Of a DNA stretch of 64,000 bases, positions 32,004 through 43,900 are shown one piece after another (within the stretch, counting starts at the first letter, position 1; every line of letters starts with the position of its first letter). Below the pieces are notes generated by a model that was not told the origin of the DNA, made no database searches, and saw nothing but the letters and a program-made list of their open reading frames with translations. A program made the translations under genes and the position numbers. Origin of the DNA: Stropharia rugosoannulata (lineage: Eukaryota > Basidiomycota > Agaricomycetes > Agaricales > Strophariaceae); assembly GCA_028532985.1 (NCBI GenBank), contig JANCIK010000001.1, positions 3,100,001 to 3,164,000 of the forward strand. Direction: 5' to 3'.

Positions 32004-35000
32004 ATGCCTCCAAAGGCTAGTTCAGGGGGGAAATCCTCGCAAATTGTCCCTGTTGGGCATAAAGAAGTATTCGCAAAGACGAACCCCGCCAGGTTGCATG
32101 GCAAACGGGATGAGAATGGCCAGCGACCAACAACATCGAAGGCTCTGATTCTGCGCAACGGAAAATATGGAGCTCGAGGTACTGGAGAACTTGCTCTAAT
32201 AGGAAAGATCCGTGGTCGTGAAAAGCTTGATCTTCTTGCAGGTATACTTCATTCTTTTTGCAGTTCGCTATCTGTCAAGTATGTTGAACCACATCAATGG
32301 CGACAGAAAACCTGGTCGAAGAATCCAAAAAAGCAGTTCTAATCCCATTACGAATGGAGAAATGCCTAAATATCGCTGAATCGCAGGCTGATCGTATGTT
32401 GATATGATTCCGAGTAGTGGCATATTATTAAGTCTTTGTTATAGTCTTTATCGACGACATAGTAAAACTGAAAGACCCAGATAGTTTTCAGCAACTGGTG
32501 GAGATTGAACTTCAGACAAGGAATGACCCTACTAGGTCGGACGTCAAAAAGACACCTTCTCATGTAGCGAAAGTGGTAGCATCGAGGTACATATATCAAT
32601 ATACTTGATGAAGCTTTGATTAACTCTTGACATCAGAATTCACAATTCATACATGCTTGCTTCCGTTTGGAGACTGGTGTCTGCTTCGTTAAAGAATCTA
32701 TACAATGACGGCTTGACGGACCAGAATGTTAAGCAAAAACTGAAGGACGTTCCTGACCTGAGGGAACGTTACCTCATTTTATGCGACATTGTGGATGAGT
32801 TGGTTAAAGTGAATCAGAACCGGTTCTCTGTTTTGGCTACTACAGCTCGTGCGTATATTCGATCACCATTATCTCACGTTACTTCATTTTGTCTTCCAGC
32901 GCATTACGCGAAGTACTTCAAGCTGAAACAGACTGAAAGTCAGGATCCAACAAAACCTGAATACATATTTGATTGGTCAGATCTGAGGAACGCTGCCAAC
33001 TCTTTCCTTGACTCTATTATTATTGAATTGTGTTTTCCGCAAGGGATCTACCCGAAAGCCGTTTTATATCAAATTCTGCATGATGCCGTTGATGAATCTC
33101 CCCGTGAAGCTCGACGGTTTCCTCAGGCGCTATGGGATGCGGTTGGAGATCTTTCCGTATGTATTTCGTTTTATCATTGTTACCACTGTCTGACAAGACG
33201 ACATCGTTGTAGACAGCGGTGGAGTTGCAAGAACTCCTATCAGTTCCTTTCTTTGGTGCGGAAGCAGAAGCTTGGAGAAAAGAATGCAGGCAAATGCCCG
33301 AGGAATATGAATGCTGGGTTGACGCCCAAATTTTCTCTGAGAAGGCATCTAATATGTATGCCAACTTTAAAGAGACTATCTTCCCCTTAGAGAAAACGAG
33401 GAGGAAGGTTATTCTCGACCAGATGTGGGAAGAAATCAACGAGGTATCTTCTTCTGTGCATATGCCTGAACTGTTTTACAGAAAATTCTGTACAGAACTA
33501 CAAAAGTACATCCGGTCTGAGTATAGACGCTTTGTGGCACTTGGAAGATGCATTTAACTTCACACCTAAATGGACTGCCGTTGCCCCTGCTAATGTTGGC
33601 AACTCCCATGGAAAACCTCCAAGTTTTAAGAAGAACAATGATAAGCAAGGAAAATTCTCGGCCATCGTTAATGGAGGATCGGATGACGATAGCGATGGTT
33701 CTATGCCCGGACTGCAGTCGGTCTCGAATTCTGAAGACGAAGACGAAGACGATGATTTCACTGATTCTGACTGGGACCCCAACGATTTGGGGTTAACTTC
33801 AGACGAATCAGACTACGACAGTGAAGAAGAAGAGGAAATCCGTGACCAATTGCGGCGTGCCATGGATACCGCTCATGAGACTAACTGGTCAGATCCAGAC
33901 TTGGATATGCCTGATGAAATAAATCCTTTCAACGCTGAAGGTGAGAAGGGAAATCCGTTTTTGAAACTCCTAGGATCTTTGAGAGGTAGGTGGTAGAGTT
34001 TTGATTCAGGTTCAGTGATAGTATGGTTCATGTAAGATGCTACTAGGACGAATGTTCTCGGCTAGTCCAACACTTAAAACAGAGACGAGGACAACAGCTC
34101 GAAATACCACAGCTCGTGGTGCATTCAGGGCCACTCCCACTGGGGTTCCAAAATCTGTACCCGCTACGAAACCTCCCAAGCCAGAACCGCAACCTGAGCG
34201 TCCCTCAACTGCTAGTATTCCTACTGCTGGTAAATATGATTTCCCCCTTTTGTTCAGCTACTGATCCTCATAAAAACAAGCGCCTGCACCTTCGAAGAGT
34301 TACAAAGCTACAGTCGAAGATGTCGAAGACGAAGATGATGTCAAGCCCACGACTACTAAGAAAAAGAAAAAGAAACCCAAGAAAAAGAAGTCAGCAGGGA
34401 CCCACACATCTTCTCCTTCTATTGATTCATTTGATTCGAGAATAATGGGGGCGAGTACCCCGTCTCCACCCAGCCTGAGCTCGACGAAAGGCCCTGGCCC
34501 GGCTCCATCTTTCATGTCATCAACAATATCACTTGGTGTTGAGGAAGCGGAGACTGCCCAGTCTGCGCGTTCCTATCTGCAGAAAGAAAATCTAATCAAA
34601 CCAGACAAGAAAATCAAAAAAAGACCAGAATTCTCGACCATCTTCTCAGGTGGTGGAGAGAAGACCTCAACAGTTGACAAGTCAGGGGAAGATGATAAAA
34701 AACCGAAAGAAGTTGACGCATCCACCTGGTTCAATAGACTTGGGAAGAAGACAACTGGTTTAGTGAAACAGCTTTTGCGAACTAAAGAAGAGCGAAAGAA
34801 AGGGGTAACTGAGATGAAATGGGAAAACTTTGTTAAGGTACGTATCCTTTGTAGTAGTTAATCCTGATATCGTGCTGTAATCGTTAATAGGTCATGGTCG
34901 AAATGGGCTTTGCGTATGATCCTAGTACAGCAGGATCGAGTGTCCGCTTTGATCCACCGAGCAAACATGACAGGGTAAGTCAAAACGTTCTCACTCACAA

Positions 35001-35222
35001 CTGCGCACACTTATATTTTGTCCTAGTCAATTTCAATTCATAAGCGTAAGTCCCTTCAACTAAACCTTAATGACATGCCTAATTGGATTTGTAGCGCACC
35101 CTGGATCGACGATCAAGCAATATCAACTCTTAGATATTTCTGATAAATTGAAGAAGTACTACGGGTGGAAAGAAGAAGATCTTGCTAAACTTGGTGACGA
35201 CAGGTTTGGTGAAAAGAAATGA
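32004..35222 (+). CDS. large helical/disordered protein with HicA-like C-terminal domain
   Basis: Start at 32004 (MPPKASSGGKSSQIVPVGHK). Exon 1 is joined by an intron ending gcgacag (32305) to E-N-L-V-E-E-S-K-K-A-V. The N-terminal part is an all-helical domain (HNSYMLASVWRLVSASLKNL, LRERYLILCDIVDELVKVNQ, HYAKYFKLKQTESQDP, WSDLRNAANSFLDSIIIEL). The middle is disordered: an acidic run NSEDEDEDDDFTDSDWDPND and a Lys-rich run KPTTTKKKKKKPKKKK that could be a nuclear localisation signal. The last about 70 residues (34814-35170) read MKWENFVKVMVEMGF, G-S-S-V-R-F, SISIHKPHPGSTIKQYQLLD and LKKYYGW, which follow the layout of the HicA fold, but Ser stands where the HicA histidine of G-S-H is expected. 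Ends F-G-E-K-K. The function of the whole is unknown; a nuclear RNA-related role is speculation. Confidence 0.78.
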
Positions 35223-35484
35223 ATGTGTTATTAATTATGCTTAGGAATGCTATTAATTTACTCTACATATATCTCTTTCTTAACCATTTACTCATTATTT
35301 TTTCATGTACTTTACGCGCAAAAGAAATATCAGTTCAATACGAAGCTTGTAGTTATCTTGTCTCGAGTTGACGACGGCTGAATGCGATTACATATGTACA
35401 CAATGGATGCTGACAATCACCAGTCGAGCAATTTCCAGGAAAAATAATTTTTGAGTGCTGTCGAAATTTAATCATGACAATGGT

Positions 35485-37028
35485 TCATACATTGGCCACC
35501 CTTCTAACAGAGGCCATTTCGGATATTCTCTCCACCTAATCAGGAATGAGCGGGCAGCAGTGCAGCAAATGTGAAGCAACTTACTAGTTCGTGAAACTCT
35601 TCCTCTTGAATTATCTCACATATCGCTTGCTCAAGAGAAGCACCAGATAGCCTATATATGTTTGCATCTTTAGCCAAACCCGCAATTGCAGATTGTATGG
35701 CTTCTTTGTGGCTGACCACTGAGGCAGGAGTGCATGGCATCCCGACCTTCTCAATAGTAGATCCCGAATTTGGTAATGTAGCGACTTGAAGGGAGGACGT
35801 TGAAGGCCCCTGAGCTTCGCCCATGATCTCAGTAGAGGGGATAATGAATTGTTCAGGAATAACTTTGTTTTGGTGTTTGCTAAAATTATTTGTTGAAAGT
35901 GGGGTCACCGAAGCAGATTGACGCAAAGCATTATCACAGTTTGAAGAAACAAACGAATCGTTCTTTACATGTAATTCTTGTCCCAGGGAGGAGGAGACAT
36001 AGGGATGGCAGGGACGGGTCAGCATGGGAGATGTTTGCATTTGAGACGACAGAGTAGGTTCACCCGATTGAGTACCGAGTTCCTCGATGCCGGATAGTAC
36101 AGAGACATTTACAAGCGGAGATCCGCGATATGGCAACATGGAATTGTTGGTCGGAGCTTTATGGTGTGTTTGAATTGAATTTTCGCGAATGTTACTAGCG
36201 ACCTGACTCCGCGGGACTGCAAAAGAAGGTGCAGAGCTAGGATTGAGTCGGCAAGGGCAGATAGGTTTGATAAGCTCAATAAAATCAGAGGCCTCTGAGA
36301 GCGATTGAAAAGAAATTTGAAAGCGCCTGTAGACCTAGCACAGATCCAGGAGAAACAACGATTAACAATGCAATAAACCATCGTTCTTACTGAGGATACA
36401 GCATACTGGTGTAATGCCATCTGAATCTCGTGAGTAGAAATATCTGAATCCGACGGTAGTATCGCGGTATACTGCTTTGAGAGGAAGACCCTCAGTTTGA
36501 TGTTTCTTCGCTACAGGGGCGGCAACAGACGAGAAAGACAACAGGTCCATATCCTCCTAGCCGAGATATGCGGGTTAGCATAGGCATATAGGAGCTCATG
36601 CTCTTCAAAATTATGAGAAGGGAGATACTTGCAAATACGACATCTTGTTGGCTAAAATGTTCATCGTTGCAAGCATTTATTTGCCATATTATGCGCAGTT
36701 TAACGGACTCAATGTCCTTGTCCTTTGACACTTTAGTATCCAATAGAACGCGTATGACGGGATTTGTGAAATGTTGCCATTCCTGAACGACTTGCGCAAC
36801 TGCAGGACCGGTAGCTGAAAAACTGCTGCTTTGGGCACTCTTCTTCCCTGGATATGCCCTAGAGTACTTGGAAAGGGTATAACTTGCAGTATTTGTGGTT
36901 GAGTGGTTCATTTTATTAAACGGTTGTGGGAGAAGGGGTAAACAAGGATGAGCGTCGACCAGGACCTGCCGCGTTGACGTTGATGATTGCTGAGAGCCAG
37001 ATTTCGAGCCCGTAGCCGAGTACGGCAT
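35485..37028 (-). CDS. Rec114-like protein (candidate meiotic DSB factor)
   Basis: Four or more exons from the ATG complementing 37026-37028. The N-terminal part is Ser/Thr-rich, then a compact domain resembling a divergent PH fold: YTLSKYSRAYPG, VVQEWQHFTNPVIRVLLDTK, DIESVKLRIIWQINACNDEH, KAVYRDTTVGFRYFYSRDSD and RRFQISFQSLSEASDFIELI. A long low-complexity linker follows, ending in a short helical C-terminus SGASLEQAICEIIQEEEFHE joined to LVERISEMASVRRVANV. N-terminal PH-like domain, disordered linker and short C-terminal helix is the layout of Rec114, which with Mei4 and Mer2 promotes Spo11 breaks. Primary similarity in that family is very weak, so the identification is by architecture and remembered motif pattern only. 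Head-to-head with the VanZ-like gene, 189 bp apart. It could instead be an unrelated fungal protein. Confidence 0.5.
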
Positions 37029-37217
37029 TTATAAACATTTCTGATCCGTTGGTGCATGTCATCTCTTCAGTAACAGTCAAAACCAAGCCAAAACTTGACC
37101 ACCGATTTGCATCACATAATGTCCTCAATACTTGCTCTCAGTTATATAAGGAAGCAGATGGCCAGGCTTGGGAAGAGAATTATGAAGTCTTATCATGTCG
37201 AAATACCAAAGTATGAC
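37029..37217. promoter_or_regulatory. short bidirectional promoter region
   Basis: 189 bp separates the start codons of the divergent Rec114-like and VanZ-like genes, so both promoters must lie here or overlap the 5' UTRs. A minus-strand open frame across it overlaps the Rec114-like start and has no recognised features. Confidence 0.5.
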
Positions 37218-38161
37218 ATGCCTATCAGGCTGAGACCGGTACGTGGCCGTACGTCTTCCTTTGTACTGCGAGTCTGGACAAGAAATATCCACTTGCTTAC
37301 CATACACAGTGGTTTTTAGTCTTTACATGCATTATAATGGCTATCCTTGCATTTCTTGGGTTCACGAATTTCTCGAGAGCATTACCGTTAAATGACAAAT
37401 TGCTTCATTTTGTGTGTTTCTGCCTTGCAACGGCTGTGTTCTACTTCATAGTCGACGTTGAAGAGTACGTCCATGTGAAATTGATGTTTGCCTCAATTGC
37501 ATTGACTGACCTACTTACAGGAGAGCTCGGATGATATGGTTTTGGAGGCACTCTGGGCTAATATTTACCACTTTTACATGCGTTTTTTGCGGAGGCATCC
37601 TGAGTGAATTTGTTCAAGCTGCGCTTCCTGTTGAGTGTATTGGCTTATTAATTAAATTTACGGTGCTTACTTTAACTCCAGTATAAAGAATTTCAATGGG
37701 GAGATATACTTGTATGCGTGTTTATTGCTCGGTATCGTCCGTTGATCAACAATATATTTCTATAGGCGAACCTCTGCGGGTCTAGTCTTGGTTTATATAC
37801 TTCTTATCACTTAGAAAGGTACCACCGTAAGAGAAGAGAGGTGTGAATATTCTCTCTAAAAATTCCGTATTGTTAATTGACTACTATGCAGATTGCACGA
37901 TTGTATCAACCTCTAGCTCATTCGTACTCTGACTTGGAGGAAGACGACGAATACGAAACAGATTCAACGCAGCTGCTTCCCATACACTCTACACATGATT
38001 CAAGGCCATCACACAAGGGCTCGAGGTTGGCCGATGTATGGGACGAACGTGAAGAATTATTCGGAAGCGGGGAGTTTGACGACGAAGATACCAATGCAAT
38101 TAGACCTGACGGAAAGGCCGCCTCAACTCGTCCACAAATTGTCGTTTCGCACTATTCTTAA
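37218..38161 (+). CDS. VanZ-like membrane protein
   Basis: Six exons from ATG 37218 (M-P-I-R-L-R-P, joined to WFLVFTCIIMAILAFLGF). Four hydrophobic segments are seen: that one, LLHFVCFCLATAVFYFI, LIFTTFTCVFCGGILSEF and ANLCGSSLGLYTSYHL. The motifs D-K-L-L-H-F and D-I-L-A-N-L-C-G-S-S-L-G fit the VanZ-like family (named after a teicoplanin resistance protein but widespread in fungi without that role). After the last helix come a basic L-E-R-Y-H-R-K-R-R and an acidic cytoplasmic tail with LEEDDEYETDSTQLLP, ending V-S-H-Y-S. About 235 residues. Function unknown. Convergent with the Mmc1-like gene, whose stop is only about 60 bp away. Confidence 0.7.
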
Positions 38162-38223
38162 GACAACAAGAGACAACATTCATCAGCGATGAAAATGAAA
38201 ATAGCGGCCATGAAGGGCTAGTT

Positions 38224-40445
38224 TCATGGCTTCAATCTAGTTCCAAGAGCAATACGGTCGACACTACTTTGCAACGGCACGACTTCGCTTTCAATGTTCC
38301 TGAGTTGCTCTTCGCGCAGCCTCACCGCATTCGTTACTTCTGCGGAAGCGGTTTCTGCAACAACAACGACTTGCTGCTGAATTACTTTGTCAAGATTGTC
38401 CTGTCTTGCGTCAGTTGAATGTCAGCAATTGGCGGGGGATGCATACCTTCAGGTCCCGATCCAGACCATCAGTTGCTCTTTCCCAGTCTTGCCACCACCG
38501 CTTCTTCGACTTCTCCCAACTTCCCATCGCCCACCTAATGGCAACTAGGGTACTCAGCATGCCCACTCCCAACGCAGTTCCTGCATCCAAGCCCACAAAA
38601 CCTAAAAGCCCTTCTCCGGTACCCGTTAGCCAACCCAGCCATCCAGCCCATGCAACGCCAACGCCAGATGCAACGCCGCCACTCATCCCAATGATGGTTT
38701 GTTGCGCTTTGACGTGCAACCTGGTCGTTGGATATTCGATTATCTGCTTCCTGCGCGTGGCTATTGGATGCGTTAAAGTCTCCGGGGTAAGCTGATAATT
38801 AGGCGATCCTTTCAGCTGGAGTAGTGTGTTACGAAGTACCGCTTTGGACACGCTAGGGTGCGATGCGAGAAGTTTAAAGGCAGCTTCGGTTAAGTCAGCT
38901 TGTAGGACGGATAATCGGCCGGTTTGCAAGACCAGCTAGTAACAAGTGTCAATGTCAAAATTTATGTATCTATTATGGTACTTACTTTCCGTTCGAGACT
39001 CTGGCACCAGGAGTGTTGCAAAGCGGAAGAGACAATTCCACTGACTTCATCCACTCTCCAAATCGTCCGCCACCAAGTTAGTCGTTCTAAAACATATTTC
39101 ATTTCTTTTTGCGCCTGCTTCACTGCCTCGTTAACTTCATCGATCATTTGCTTCCCAGGTTTTTGTCGACCAAATACATCAATGGACATTCGGGACTGGA
39201 TTTCAGCTATCTTCTCCTTCAGACAACTCGCATCAATAAATGCATTATCGCCTTCATACCGCACTTGCTCAATTGTGTACAGGTAGAATCGTAGAGCTTC
39301 GGAGATGTGGTTAAGAGCGAGATTTGTCCGCACTGTCGGGATATGTTCTCGTGGTGTCAACCTGGATCGCAAAGCGTTGGTGATAGAAGCTAGTCGGGAC
39401 CCTACAAAGCCGGTCTGGTACTTTTGAATAGCAGAGAATGAATTTGGGTCTGCTTGAAAAGCGCGAATGGCATTGAGAGCACGTTTAGGATCCACGGAAA
39501 TGATTTCAGGTAACTTGCTTGGAGTTGAGGAGTGAGCATTAGTTTGAATTATATTATGGAGATCGGTGGCTTCCATGCTCGTTGATAGCACTAAAATAGT
39601 GTTCGCAGGAAGATGAGCCTTAAGGACAGAAGCAAGTGGGGTCATAAGAGGATTGCAGACAAGAATGGGTATGTCCACTTCCCATATAGCAGGATCCTCC
39701 AAAATTTGGCGGGGGCTGCTCCCAGTTGAAGTTGACTGTCTAAATTCGGTGATTTCGATTGGAATAGAGAACTGTGTTAGATATGCCGACGAAGCAGGGA
39801 ATGAGGATGACCTAAATGTTGGATGAGTGCTTATTCAAAGCGGGCAAACTGTTTTGGTCTGCACCGTAAGTGCGGAAATATACATACATGATATTTAGTT
39901 GGGATACATCTGTACCTTTCCATCTCGTCTCGAGTACTTCGTTAGCCTCAACAGAAGCCAGAGGGTCTGCCAGGAGAGCACTGACGAGCTCAGTCGTCCC
40001 AGACCATTGGTCCAATCCTCGCACTGCACAACATGTTACAAATCGTCAAATGTGAATATACGTCCAGAGACAAACCGACTACTTTTGCAGGCCTTTCATT
40101 TGTGGCTGACAGGTCTTCGTGGGCTCCTGATAATAGCATTTCCCAAGTCTGCAGTGTCCCTCCGATTCGTGGAATATTGGAAGTAGCCTCGACTGTATCT
40201 AAAACTCGAGGCAGCAGTTTGGTTGTCTTGTATAGCAGCGTCAGGCCATCTGTCTTCACTGAAAAAGGGACCGATCCTTCTTGCGCTTTGTTGCTTGTAG
40301 ATGGTGCGTTGCTATACCGTTTTGCATGACGAGAAGAACATCGAGGCCTGCCAACATGGCTACTTGTAGAAACCGCTCGCAGCAGCGTTTGGGAGGGCTT
40401 AAGGGCAGACCGGTGCGCATTGATAGCTGGAGAACATGGTGGCAT
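38224..40445 (-). CDS. Mmc1-like mitochondrial inner-membrane protein (putative)
   Basis: Start at the ATG complementing 40443-40445. The first about 50 residues are rich in Arg, Ser and Ala with almost no acid (SAINAHRSALKPSQTLLRAV-like; RPRCSSRHAKRYSNAPS), consistent with a mitochondrial presequence. A large alpha/beta region follows with hydrophobic strands VDIPILVCNPLM and NTILVLSTSME. Then comes a helical region IDEVNEAVKQAQKEMKYVLE, a Gly-rich hydrophobic hairpin IGMSGGVASGVGVAWAG / LGVGMLSTLVAIRWAMG and a coiled-coil tail QQQVVVVAETASAEVTN. This matches my memory of fungal Mmc1-type, dynamin-related-like inner-membrane proteins, but no Walker A motif is visible. Identification is moderate. 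Stop complements 38224-38226. Divergent from the Mga2-like gene. Confidence 0.6.
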
Positions 40446-40987
40446 TGGTTGCAGTTGAGAGCGTTTCGGAGACGCGTACTGAACGCGTTGAAGCCGATTC
40501 AGTAAGTAGCCGGAACCGTCGAGCCCGGCAATAATCGGCGTACATGTTTGACAAGTGTTTGAAGCAAGTGAAGCTGGAGATGTATACAGTTACTAAAGGG
40601 CTACAATTGAGCTACGACTTGGAAGCATGGTTGATATGTCAATTACACCTGGTGTTGTACGCAGGAGATACAATGAGATGATTCGCAGAAACAAGTATAT
40701 AGTACAGGGTCAGTCCCGAGTCACAACAGGGGCATCTTCCACGGGACTGCTGGAATCAAAGCGTGTACACTCAGCATGCACTGAACATTGATGATGAAAT
40801 AAGCCACATTGCCATGGAATACAGTGGAGCCTTTACATAGCGAGTGGCGTTTCACGATTTTGTTCGGCGAAAGAGAGGAACGGCGAATTTTCCGCAGTGA
40901 CAATTCCCACGGTGGCAGTTGCACGCTTCGCACTCTCAGAGCGGTACTTCGAGCTCTCTACGATCATCGTTCCTGGCGGCCTTTGTC
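40446..40987. other. divergent intergenic, Mmc1-like and Spt23/Mga2-like
   Basis: Two upstream regions share 542 bp. No TATA or repeat stands out; no gene. Confidence 0.45.
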
Positions 40988-43900
40988 ATGTCTGCTCCCA
41001 CAACAGACTCGGCATCCCGTTCCCCCTCACCCTCAACTCCAGAACCCGCAGATATCCTTGAGTCAGTAAGTATCCAAGGCGAGCTCGACCCCTCGTCGTC
41101 GTGGTATTATTCCATGAATCCAACAAAGATAGCCCCGTGGATGTCCAACCCGTCAATTTACACCGCGACACACAAGTTGGAGGAGGAACAAATGCTGCGC
41201 TTGGACGACCTCATTGAGCAGCACGCTTATGATGAGTATGTCGTTTACTCCGTGCCTGCCGCATTTCCCCTTTAACCAGCCTTGCAGCTCTCCCGCCGCA
41301 GGATATCCTTCGAACCTCAATCAGTCTTCGCCTTTGACTTACCCATCTACTTCAACCTCATCGCCTAGCAACTCAGAATCAGTCGCAGCTGAATTGCGAG
41401 CCAGCGGTCTCCTTGTATCCTCGCGTCATGGTCCCATACCATCGACCAAACCTGTCCCTCCTCCCACCGCATTACTACGCAAACATGATCTCGCTTCAAT
41501 CACTCCCAGGGTATCCCATCCTCCTAAAGAATCCTGCTTCAAGTACGTTGTTACTACACCTTATTTTACTTCCGTCACTGAAGTTGCTGCAGCCTACCCA
41601 TCATGTTTCCTAGCATTCCGGAAGGAGGCACCAAGTCGCGAGTCGAGACACAAGTTAGAGTCACTGTAGATCTGGCTGACTCTAACTCTTCCGACCCCTC
41701 CAGATATGACCGAGTAGGTTCATGGAAATGGTTAAAGTTACCAGCGGGGACTGCCACAAAGAAGCGGACGAGGAAGCAAGGAAAGATAGGTGAGTATTTG
41801 GTGGTTTCCGCGAAGACAACGCTTTCAATTTCGTTATACAGACCCTGATCCTCAAGATATTCTGCACCTGATGGCCACTGTCAGTTGTGCGACCCCTCCA
41901 CACAACCGTGTTTTGAGTTGCTCTAGTTGCCAAGCCCGAGAAGTACGTGCCTATCATCTTAGTCATGTCTACTATCTCACATCCCATCAGGCAAAGCGTG
42001 TCGCAAAAAAGCTAGCTGCGCGTGTACGCCCCGCGCGTTCTGAGTCTGACTCCGAAGGAAATGGAAGTACATCAGCACGCAAAAGCAAGCACCATGAGGA
42101 TACGACCAGTATAATTCAATTTAATTGTGCGGAAATTCTTGATTTCTCTACAGGCTCGGTCGTACTACCTCTGCGAATAACGTGTTATTGCCGCCATCAC
42201 CGAGAAAAGGTTGGCTTCAATGTCCACTTTTCGATGACGGATCACAGCGGTCGCCTAGTAGGCTCTGGAGTTTCGCGACCTATTATGATCACAGATGATC
42301 ATAAAACATCTCATAACAATAAACCTCCCGAATTAATCAACGGGTTTACTCCCATAGAACAGCGAGAATGGTCTCAGCTAGGGGGCATCCCGAACAGTCC
42401 TTCTGTTTCGGATGTCCGCGCCCCATCCAAGCGCAAGAAAGACGTTCTTCTATCTAGCAGCATGAAGAAACGCACTAAACCTTACGACTCACTAGGCAAA
42501 CCTATTCGTGCAGTCAGAGAAGAAAGCGTGTCGAGTGCGCCCTCGCCCTCGACGGCTTATTCTCCACTGCCCGTTTCTAGAGCCTCCACTCCATCATCAT
42601 CCTTACAAACAGCAATCCCGAACGCTTCCTCACCTCCCCAACATATGGTAGATGACTCTGAGACGACATCTTCACCAGAGACTTTAGCGACGCCTTTAGA
42701 TAACAACTCTGACATCCATATGCCAGACGTGCCTTTCACTCTGCTAACTGAACAACCTCTTCCTCTACCAGATATCATAGTACCTGGTTTACCCCACCCA
42801 ATGTCCTACATGTTCTTTGATCCAACGCAGAGATCTCAAACCATGCAACTCCAACTCCCAACCATACATCGGCTCATACCTAGTATGGGTCCAACACATG
42901 GCGGCATCGAAGTCACGGTCCTCGGAGCAAATTTCCACCCAACAATTCAACTAAATTGCATTTTTGGCGATGTGCCCGCAACCTCTACACAACGTTGGAG
43001 CGACAATACCCTTGTCTGTGTGTTACCCCCGAGGGCGACTCCTGGTATCGTCGCCGTGTGGTTTGAAGGTTTCCATAAAGCAGATGACCAGAGCAATACC
43101 CCGCCATCTTTGTTTACCTATTCCGATGAGTCCGATCGAGCATTGTAGGTGTCAATGATTATTTATACGCCTTTGCTCACAGCTTGTATTACATTTCTGT
43201 TTTAGAATGGAACTTGCTTTGCAAGTTGTTGGCTTAAAAATGACTGGCAAGATTGAAGATGCCAAGAACGTCGCGATGCGAATCGTTGGAAATGCTGGGA
43301 ATGACAATTCTGAATCGAGCAATAATGCTAGCATGATGCAGCTCAATTCTTCATCTGTAATGGGCAACCTTCGACCTCTTCTTGCTGTAGGAGGAGAGGG
43401 CGGCGATTTCGAAAAGCGCATCATAAATCTTCTTTCAATCGTTGATACACCTCTGGATACCCCTGCTCCCCACACCATACCAACTTCTCTTGCCATTTCT
43501 TATGCATCACCAAGCGGGCAGACGCTGCTACATTTAGCTGCTTTCCTGAAGTTCCAATCATTAACTGCGTTCCTTGTCAGGCATGGTGCTGATTTAGATG
43601 CCCGTGATCGTAACGGTTACACGCCACTGCACTTTGCCTCACTTTCGCAATCAAGAGAATGTACTGCAATTCTCTTGCAGGCAGGTGCCGATCACGAAAT
43701 CGTCAACGCCTGCGGAAAAACAGCAGAAGAGGTGGCCGCACCAGGATTCTTCAGAAACGATGATACCTCTTTAGATTCCGATAGCGATGTCGACCGGTCA
43801 GATGATCCAGACGCGGACTTGGGTGATGCTGAAGGAGAAGAAGACGACCATATGCAGCAAATTATCAAACGCCGTCTTTCCAGGCGGTCATTGCGTTCAA

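Noticed and set aside
32297..32384. Alternative start MATENLVEESKK or a separate short gene ending M-P-K-Y-R
   Set aside because: Using the acceptor at gcgacag (32305) joins exon 1 in frame to E-N-L-V-E-E-S, giving one continuous helical protein and a normal 64-nt intron.
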